The notes below the pieces were generated by a model that saw only the letters and a program-made list of their open reading frames with translations, was not told the DNA's origin and did no database searches. From Pseudomonadota bacterium (GTDB taxonomy: Bacteria > Pseudomonadota > Alphaproteobacteria > Sphingomonadales > Sphingomonadaceae), in contig JAEWIL010000131.1 in assembly GCA_023387085.1 (NCBI GenBank), positions 1 through 18,797 on the forward strand: 18,797 nucleotides of DNA, in the 5' to 3' direction. Within the stretch, counting starts at the first letter, position 1. The number at the start of each line of letters is the position of its first letter. Shown piece by piece: positions 13,651 through 18,797 of this stretch. Position numbers and translations under genes: made by a program.

Positions 13651-15603
13651 TTATTGGACCAGTCGGGCCGTCTGAAGGGCGGTCGAAAACAGCTGCTGCA
13701 GTGCGGTGGTGATGTTGTCGTTGGCGGTCACCGTCTGCACCAAGGGCGCGCCGTTGGTGCCGAGCGAGGCGCACCTCTGCAGCCCTTCGAGAACTTGATC
13801 GGTCGTCCTATAGGGAAGGGCGGGCAGGAACGGGGCGACGTTCGTCTGGGACCAGGAGTCGCCGACGAGCGATTCGGGCAGATATTGCGTATAGAGGATC
13901 GCTATCTTGATGCCCTTTGCCTTGATCGCCGTACATTTGGCGTTTTCCTGGTTGGACCCGGTCCGCATCGGCCCGAAATAGCGACCGCTGCCGTTCGGCT
14001 GGTCAAGCATGCCGTCGGTGATGATGAACAGGATTTTCTGCGGTGTCGCGCCCGGTGCGCCGGATCCGGCGGCAGGAATGGTGTTCAACATCGTCGTGAG
14101 CATGCCGCCGATGTCCGTGGCTTTGTCATCGATGTTGGTGGCGCTGGTCGGCATGGAGTTCTTCCACCAGTAATCATCCTGCGGGAATATGGACGCCGCC
14201 GAAAAACCGCTGCCGTAAGAATTGACGTTGGTCAGGTTGTTGAGCTGCCTCACGGGCGACGTACCGCTGGGGCGCGTCCAGTCGAACGAGAACATCTGCG
14301 CCTGGTAGGTGACATGATATTGCGCCGCCTGCTGCGAAGCGAACGGGATCAGTTGCGATGCCGCCGAAACAACGTCGTCCTTGCGCAGAACGATGCTCGA
14401 CGGGCTGCCGTAAAGCAGTCCATAATTGTGAGTCAGCCAATAGCCATCGGCCCAATATCCGGTGTCATAGGTCTCGCTGCTCGTGGTGGCGGTGCCGGTG
14501 CTGCTGGTCTTCGTCGGCCCGCTCGTCGTGGTCGTGGTCGTCGGATTGCCGTTTCCGACTTTGACGACCTTGGTGGTCGTGACAGTCGTGCTTTTATCTG
14601 TCGTGGGCGTCGAGACGGTCTTTTTCGTGATGGTCACGGGCCCGCTCGTGCTGTCGGTGATCGAATAGGTGACGGCAACCGCCGTCGTCACCGTCGTCTC
14701 CACATCGGTCTTGGTCGTCGTCGTCGTCGTGGTCTTGTTGTTGCCCGAGCCGCTCGTCGTGGTCGTGGGGCCGGCCGTCGTGGAGGACAGCGTCGGGCCG
14801 CTGACCGTGCTCGTCTTCGAATCCATCGCGTTGGCCGAACTGTCGTAGAGTTTTTTGCCCGTCGGATCCCAGCGATACCAGACATTCTGTTTAGAACCCG
14901 CGGCATAATATCCGGTCGAGAGCAGCACCTCGCGACTATTTGTATCCCTGATGTAGATGCCGTCGCTTTTGGGAATCATCGCATGGCACGCGAAGGCGCA
15001 GCCGTCGGGTTTCGACGAGGATTTCGTCGCCGCGATGATCTTGCTGACGCCGTCCGACGTCGCGGGCAGCAGCATCGAGGGCGAATTGTCCATGGCCAGA
15101 TAGAAATCGACATTCGGCGGCTGGGCGGCACTGGCCGATGATGTTCCGCGCACCGTCAGCGTGTCCGATCCCAGGATTCCGCCGAAGACATTGATCGACT
15201 TGGCCGTGTAGGTCACGGTTGCCTTGCGCAGATATCCCAGGGCGCCGTTGCTTCCCGGCGTGCCGTCGGTAATGATGGGGGTCACCTGCAGGTCCTTGTA
15301 ACCGGTCACCAAAGAGGCTTGCGCGCTGAACATGCTGGTTGCGGCGGTGGACGCCTGGCTGTTCGGCTGAAGGATCATCGAGGGCGCGACAGCCGCCAGC
15401 GCGGCCGCGTCGGCCGCGGCATTCAGCTTCGTCTGAAGGCTCATCGCGCGTGCGTAGTCGATTCCGAAACCGAGCGCGAAGGTCAGCGGAATGATCGCAA
15501 AGCCCAAAATGATCAGGACACCGCCTTCCTCATTGGCCTTCAAGCGGGTACCGAACCGGACCCACGCGGCGGCAGACCTGAGCTGAGAGAATATTTTGGT
15601 CAT
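13651..15603 (-). CDS. TadG-like pilus assembly protein with vWA domain and Thr-rich insert
   Basis: This 650-residue protein opens with a short basic N-terminus and one membrane helix in the TadE/G style (NEEGGVLIILGFAIIPLTFALGFGIDYARA, about 24-53), then ALA-rich pseudopilin sequence. A von Willebrand A domain follows: strand and MIDAS motif DFYLAMDNSPSM (DxSxS at 172-176), a DATDIGGM-like TDIGGM stretch near 496-501, and LFIITDG at 525-531. Between them lies a Thr/Ser-rich low-complexity insert (about 262-378). CAFACH at 202-207 is a Cys pair within the domain. TadG-type proteins belong to Flp/Tad pilus systems and sit in the inner membrane facing the periplasm. It is the last gene of a TadE-TadE-TadG set, 12 nt after its neighbour, with AGGGCAG upstream of the ATG. 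Confidence 0.9.
   Translation of the reverse strand: MTKIFSQLRSAAAWVRFGTRLKANEEGGVLIILGFAIIPLTFALGFGIDYARAMSLQTKLNAAADAAALAAVAPSMILQPNSQASTAATSMFSAQASLVTGYKDLQVTPIITDGTPGSNGALGYLRKATVTYTAKSINVFGGILGSDTLTVRGTSSASAAQPPNVDFYLAMDNSPSMLLPATSDGVSKIIAATKSSSKPDGCAFACHAMIPKSDGIYIRDTNSREVLLSTGYYAAGSKQNVWYRWDPTGKKLYDSSANAMDSKTSTVSGPTLSSTTAGPTTTTSGSGNNKTTTTTTTKTDVETTVTTAVAVTYSITDSTSGPVTITKKTVSTPTTDKSTTVTTTKVVKVGNGNPTTTTTTSGPTKTSSTGTATTSSETYDTGYWADGYWLTHNYGLLYGSPSSIVLRKDDVVSAASQLIPFASQQAAQYHVTYQAQMFSFDWTRPSGTSPVRQLNNLTNVNSYGSGFSAASIFPQDDYWWKNSMPTSATNIDDKATDIGGMLTTMLNTIPAAGSGAPGATPQKILFIITDGMLDQPNGSGRYFGPMRTGSNQENAKCTAIKAKGIKIAILYTQYLPESLVGDSWSQTNVAPFLPALPYRTTDQVLEGLQRCASLGTNGAPLVQTVTANDNITTALQQLFSTALQTARLVQ
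14470..14820 (-). repeat. Low-complexity Thr-coding stretch inside tadG
   Basis: About 117 codons rich in ACG/ACC (Thr), Ser, Gly and Pro. It includes a run of five GTC on the plus strand (14714-14728) and a 19-bp direct repeat at 14519-14537 and 14750-14768. Copy changes in steps of three bases would keep the frame, so length variation between strains is likely. Confidence 0.8.
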
Positions 15604-15615
15604 AATATTTCTGCC

Positions 15616-16311
15616 CTAGTACAGTCGAGGAACCATGTAGATCGTGTCGGTCAACGTGGTGGTCGAGATCGGGAGATAACTGACGAACGGTTTGTAATCG
15701 TAGCTGATTTTCCCCCTGAACAGCCAACCGCCGGCCGTGCCGGCCTGGGTCTTTGTGCTGTTGCCGGGGGCGAGGTTCTGACACACGTTCGAGCCGTCCG
15801 GGGAAACGGGGATCATCGTCGAGGTGACCATGTCGGTCGGAATCGAGACGATGTTGCTGGCCGACTGCGCCGCGTTTGCGGGGAGCGTGCCGGCTTCCTG
15901 GTCCGACGGTTTCGGGGTCACGGTGCTGCCATTGACATTCTGAGTCTGCGCCTGCGTCCAGACGACATAGGCATGGCTGGCGTCGCAGACCCGGAGCAGC
16001 GAAATCTGCTGGGTTGCGCCGTCGAGCTTGTACGGCGCCAGGACGACGGCGCTGGCGCTCAGATGCGATTTCGCGTCGGCGCTATGCGGGTCGTTGTAGA
16101 TGATCGTGGGGGACATGGTACGGCTGACAAGGTCGACCAGCGAACGGGTCGCGACGGCGACCTTGCGCTTGCAGCTGACCTTGTCCGACAGATACACGCC
16201 GCCGGTGTACATGAGCACTAGCAAGGGCAGGCAGAAAGCGAATTCCACCATCACCGCGCCGCGCGTGTTCCGTGTCAAGCGCCTCAGCATGAGCTTTGCG
16301 ATGCGTTGCAT
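15616..16311 (-). CDS. TadE-like pseudopilin (second copy)
   Basis: This 231-residue protein has the TadE motif RGAVMVEFAFCLPLLVLMYTGGVYL (about 18-42): a basic N-terminus, then a hydrophobic helix with the conserved Glu-Phe. The C-terminal part is a periplasmic domain rich in Ser/Thr with cysteines at VCDASH and NVCQNL that could pair. The ATG at 16311 is preceded by GAGG at good spacing and lies inside the 3' end of the upstream gene (28-nt overlap), indicating translational coupling; the open frame continues to 16413 but that start has less support. In Tad systems TadE is a minor pseudopilin processed by TadV-type peptidase. No peptidase gene is visible here. Confidence 0.88.
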   Translation of the reverse strand: MQRIAKLMLRRLTRNTRGAVMVEFAFCLPLLVLMYTGGVYLSDKVSCKRKVAVATRSLVDLVSRTMSPTIIYNDPHSADAKSHLSASAVVLAPYKLDGATQQISLLRVCDASHAYVVWTQAQTQNVNGSTVTPKPSDQEAGTLPANAAQSASNIVSIPTDMVTSTMIPVSPDGSNVCQNLAPGNSTKTQAGTAGGWLFRGKISYDYKPFVSYLPISTTTLTDTIYMVPRLY

Positions 16312-16955
16312 GCGTAATCCTCGGTCGTGAAAACGGACGTTGCCACGAGCTTGCGGTTCGCATTGGGTTCGTTGATCAGGTTCAGGCCGAGCGGGCCCTT
16401 GCCGGTCGGCCACAGATAAATCAGTTGCAGGACGACGATGCGGTTTCTGCCGCTGCCGTTCGACTGGGGATTATAGCCCGTGCCCGTCGAGATCAGGATG
16501 CCGTTGCTGTCATAGACGAACGTCGGCGAATTGGTGCTGTTCACATTGTAGCTGGTTGCGGTCGTGACATTCACCGTGAGCCGCGAGCATGTAAGCATCG
16601 GCGGCAACAGCGCGGCGGTGCTGACCGCCTCGCCGTTCGGGTTGGTGCCGGAAATGCCGTGGCAGATGGCGTTCTTGAAATCGCTCGCCGAAAGGCCGAC
16701 AACCCCATTGGGTGCCTTTGTGGTTTGCACGAAGCCGGTCAAAAGCAGGCGTCCGGCCCCCTCGGCAGCGGTCTCCAGCATCTGCTGTGCCAGGTAGATC
16801 AACATCGTATAGAGGATCGCGAGCAGCAGCGCGATGAACGCCGGCCCGATGATGGCGAATTCCAGGATCGCCGTGCCCCGACTGTTCTTCCACAGGCTCT
16901 TGCCCGAAGAGCCAGCCGGTCTTCGAGCGCGAACAAGGCTGCGCAAAATCCCCAT
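16284..16955 (-). CDS. TadE-like pseudopilin (first copy)
   Basis: From the ATG at 16955 the protein has 223 residues. The strong ribosome binding site AAGGAGGG six bases upstream decides the start over the longer frame to 17063. KNSRGTAILEFAIIGPAFIALLLAILYTMLIYLAQQML (about 24-61) is the TadE signature of basic residues, RG, and a hydrophobic helix with Glu-Phe. The rest is an exported domain with several Asn/Ser/Thr-rich stretches and Cys at CHGIS, TCSRL and YACNASQSSC near the C-terminus, suggesting disulfides. It is the first gene of the set and reads into the second TadE and TadG. Its role in pilus or surface-structure assembly is inferred from family. Confidence 0.88.
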   Translation of the reverse strand: MGILRSLVRARRPAGSSGKSLWKNSRGTAILEFAIIGPAFIALLLAILYTMLIYLAQQMLETAAEGAGRLLLTGFVQTTKAPNGVVGLSASDFKNAICHGISGTNPNGEAVSTAALLPPMLTCSRLTVNVTTATSYNVNSTNSPTFVYDSNGILISTGTGYNPQSNGSGRNRIVVLQLIYLWPTGKGPLGLNLINEPNANRKLVATSVFTTEDYACNASQSSC

Positions 16956-17196
16956 CTGGGTCCCTCCTTGTCGGTATTTTCCACGATCAGCGTTCAGAAT
17001 TGGTAAACGACCCGAGTGCGGCGATTCGCCGCCTGTCCCACATTGAGACGCAAGAAAGACCATCGGGCCGGGCTCCGGAGCGGTGCGGATCGCGCCGCGG
17101 TACCCGCCCCCTCGACGCCCGGTTGCTGGCCGATCTTCTTGAAGACCGACAATCAGCCATTTATCGCCGCGCCTCCGGCTGCTATCGGCGCGGGCG

Positions 17197-18105
17197 ATGA
17201 CCGCGACGCATCCCCCGGATAGCCAGCTTCAGGGCTTCCTCGGCGTTCTGCCGGTTGGCGCGCGTCCTTATGCGCTGCTCGCGCGGTTCGACCGGCCGAT
17301 CGGCTGGTGGCTGCTCTACTGGCCCTGCGCCTGGGGGATCGCGCTGGCGGGCGGTGCCGGCAGCCACTGGCCGCTGTTCCTGTGGATGTTGCTTGGCGCG
17401 GTCGCGATGCGCGGCGCGGGATGCGTGTATAACGACGTCGTCGATCGCGACCTCGACGCGAAGGTGGCGCGGACCGCGTCGCGCCCGGTCGCGAGCGGCG
17501 CGGTGTCGGTGCGGAACGCGCTGCTCTGGGCTCTGCTGCTGTCGCTCGTCGGCCTGGTCGTGCTGCTGCAGCTGCCGCTGCCCGCACGGATCGTTGCGCT
17601 GGGCAGCTTGGTGCTCGTTGCCGCCTATCCGTTCATGAAGCGTATTACCTGGTGGCCTCAAGCTTGGCTGGGACTGGTGTTCAGCTGGGGCGCGCTGGTC
17701 GGCTGGATCGCTGTTGGCGGCGAAGGCGGGTTGGGGCTACCGCTGCTCTATGCCGGCAGTATCGCGTGGGTGATCGGCTATGACACCATCTATGCGTTGC
17801 AGGATATCGAGGATGACGCGCTCGTCGGCGTGAAGTCGAGCGCGCGGGCGATGGGAAGCCATGTCCGGGGCGGGGTGGCGGCCTGCTATGCCGTGGCACT
17901 CGCTTGCTGGGCAGGCTCGCTCTGGGCGGTCCGGCCAGACCCGCTGGTCTTCGTCGCGCTCGCGCCCGCGGCGCTGCATCTGACCGGACAGGTGGTGACG
18001 CTCGATCCGGCGAATGGCGGAGACGCGCTCGCCAAATTCCGCAGCAACCGCTTCGCGGGCCTGCTGGTCTTCGCCGCGATGCTGGTGGTCGGCAGCGCGC
18101 CCTAG
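17197..18105 (+). CDS. ubiA: 4-hydroxybenzoate polyprenyltransferase
   Basis: This 302-residue integral membrane enzyme attaches the polyprenyl tail to 4-hydroxybenzoate in ubiquinone synthesis. Both Mg-prenyl-diphosphate motifs are present: NDVVDRDLDAK (Asn79, Asp80, Asp83, Asp87) and YDTIYALQDIEDDALVGVKSSA (Asp203, Asp206, Asp207). Also typical is the N-terminal LLARFDRPIGWWLLYWPCAWG. About eight hydrophobic helices separate them. The start ATG at 17197 follows GGGCG. The gene is divergent from the tad set and convergent with smc, with a single base between the two stops. No recognisable promoter was found in the 241 bases upstream. Confidence 0.95.
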   Translation: MTATHPPDSQLQGFLGVLPVGARPYALLARFDRPIGWWLLYWPCAWGIALAGGAGSHWPLFLWMLLGAVAMRGAGCVYNDVVDRDLDAKVARTASRPVASGAVSVRNALLWALLLSLVGLVVLLQLPLPARIVALGSLVLVAAYPFMKRITWWPQAWLGLVFSWGALVGWIAVGGEGGLGLPLLYAGSIAWVIGYDTIYALQDIEDDALVGVKSSARAMGSHVRGGVAACYAVALACWAGSLWAVRPDPLVFVALAPAALHLTGQVVTLDPANGGDALAKFRSNRFAGLLVFAAMLVVGSAP

Positions 18106-18106
18106 G

Positions 18107-18797
18107 TCATTCGGCCGCGAGCAGTTCCTCGGCGCCGCCGAGGTCGACCGAGACGAGGCGGCTAACACCCTTTTCGACCATAGTGACCCCGAACAGGCGG
18201 TGCATGCGCGCCATCGTCACCGCATTGTGGGTGACAATCAGATAGCGGGTGTTCGTCTCGCGCGCCATGCGATCGAGCAAGTCGCAGAAGCGCTCGATAT
18301 TCGCATCGTCGAGCGGAGCGTCGACCTCGTCGAGGACGCAGATCGGCGCGGGGTTGGTCAGGAACAGACCAAAGATCAGCGCGACCGCGGTCAGCGCCTG
18401 TTCGCCGCCCGACAGCAGCGTGAGGGTGCCGAGGCGCTTGCCCGGCGGCTGCGCCATGATTTCCAGCCCGGCTTCGAGCGGATCGTCCGAATCGACGAGT
18501 TCGAGATGCGCCTGACCGCCGTTGAAGAGCGTCGTGAAAAGGCGCTGGAAATGCTCGTTCACCGTCTCGAAGGCGGCGAGCAGGCGAACGCGGCCCTCGC
18601 GATTGAGGTTACCGATCGACCCGCGGAGGCGATGGACGGCCTGCGTCAGTTCCTCGATCTCGGCGGTGTTCTTCGCGCGCTCGGTGTCGAGTTCGGCGAG
18701 TTCGTCGGCGGCGACGAGATTGACCGGGCCAAGCCGTTCGCGGTCGGCGATCAGCCGGTCGTGGTCCGATGATTCGCGCGTTGCGTCACTTACGCTC
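18107..18797 (-). CDS. smc: Chromosome segregation protein SMC, C-terminal part (5' end cut by window edge)
   Basis: The frame is open from base 18797 to a stop at 18107, giving the last 229 or so residues. It begins in the end of the coiled coil (DRERLGPVNLVAADELAELDTERAKNTAEIEELTQAV, where LGPVNL is an SMC landmark) and continues into the ATPase head: signature LSGGEQALTAVALIFGLF, Walker B and D-loop ICVLDEVDAPLDDANIERF, and switch His in YLIVTHNAVTMARMHRLFGVTM. With ScpA and ScpB it forms the condensin-like complex that organises and separates chromosomes. The hinge, first coiled coil and Walker A lie outside the window. Confidence 0.95.
   Translation of the reverse strand, partial: SVSDATRESSDHDRLIADRERLGPVNLVAADELAELDTERAKNTAEIEELTQAVHRLRGSIGNLNREGRVRLLAAFETVNEHFQRLFTTLFNGGQAHLELVDSDDPLEAGLEIMAQPPGKRLGTLTLLSGGEQALTAVALIFGLFLTNPAPICVLDEVDAPLDDANIERFCDLLDRMARETNTRYLIVTHNAVTMARMHRLFGVTMVEKGVSRLVSVDLGGAEELLAAE

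Noticed and set aside
14510..14770. Repeats in tadG as a CRISPR-like or tandem mobile array
   Set aside because: The repetition is triplet-based, in frame and of Thr codons, with no regular spacer structure.
14983..15000. CAFACH in TadG as a variant CxxxCH haem site
   Set aside because: A single such motif inside a vWA domain is better explained as a structural Cys pair. I recall similar GC-x-FACH segments in other TadG-like proteins, and no cytochrome features are present.
13654..15141. Plus-strand 495-residue frame opposite tadG
   Set aside because: It is Arg/Gly-rich and arises from the codon bias and Thr repeats of tadG on the other strand.
16956..17196. Short open frames in the gap between the tad set and ubiA
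   Set aside because: No ribosome binding site, no recognisable motif and shadow-like Arg-rich composition. The gap most likely holds the two divergent promoters, though I could not identify clear boxes.

Overview
The window is a high-GC chromosomal segment from an alphaproteobacterium, most likely a sphingomonad and possibly Sphingopyxis. The evidence is the codon use, a plant/alphaproteobacterial-type glutamate-cysteine ligase, the UbiA, RsmE and SMC sequences, Tad-type pseudopilins and REP-like palindromes. The genus is inferred from general resemblance, not from a search. I see no tRNA, rRNA, CRISPR array, insertion sequence or phage gene. No stretch without a gene exceeds 300 bases.

Region 1 (1-3449, minus strand) is one compact operon: a TetR repressor, two VOC/glyoxalase-like proteins, a DoxX-like membrane protein and two GST-family proteins. 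The last GST runs off the window edge. All gaps are 27-38 nt. A near-consensus promoter carries a perfect 12+12 nt inverted repeat between and over its -35 and -10 boxes, and it places the transcription start at or next to the tetR ATG. This looks like an autorepressed, ligand-inducible, probably glutathione-linked detoxification cassette. It is the best candidate here for an uncharacterised system.

Region 2 (3551-5382, plus) holds a ComM/YifB AAA+ ATPase overlapping by one base with a DUF1905 protein. A paired REP-like palindrome and a terminator then separate these from the convergent genes.

Region 3 (5598-7194, minus) is an M23 peptidase and a bactofilin that overlap by 71 nt, a cell-shape module. 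Upstream lies a dense cluster of GANTC (CcrM-type) sites, shared with the divergent gene for a multi-pass isoprenylcysteine-methyltransferase-like protein (7426-8832).

Region 4 (8829-13525, minus) has gshA and rsmE with a large secreted repeat protein between them. That protein has a Calx-beta-like domain, three Cys-paired repeats and a DUF11-like end. GshA makes the glutathione precursor that the region 1 enzymes would need.

Region 5 (13651-16955, minus) is a TadE-TadE-TadG set. The TadG vWA domain contains a Thr-rich low-complexity insert of about 117 residues. No Tad motor, secretin or Flp pilin gene is in view. The 241 bases from 16956 to 17196 hold the ribosome binding site and presumably the promoter for this set, and I recognise no gene in them.

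Region 6 (17197-18797) holds ubiA on the plus strand, convergent with the C-terminal part of smc on the minus strand, which is cut by the window end.
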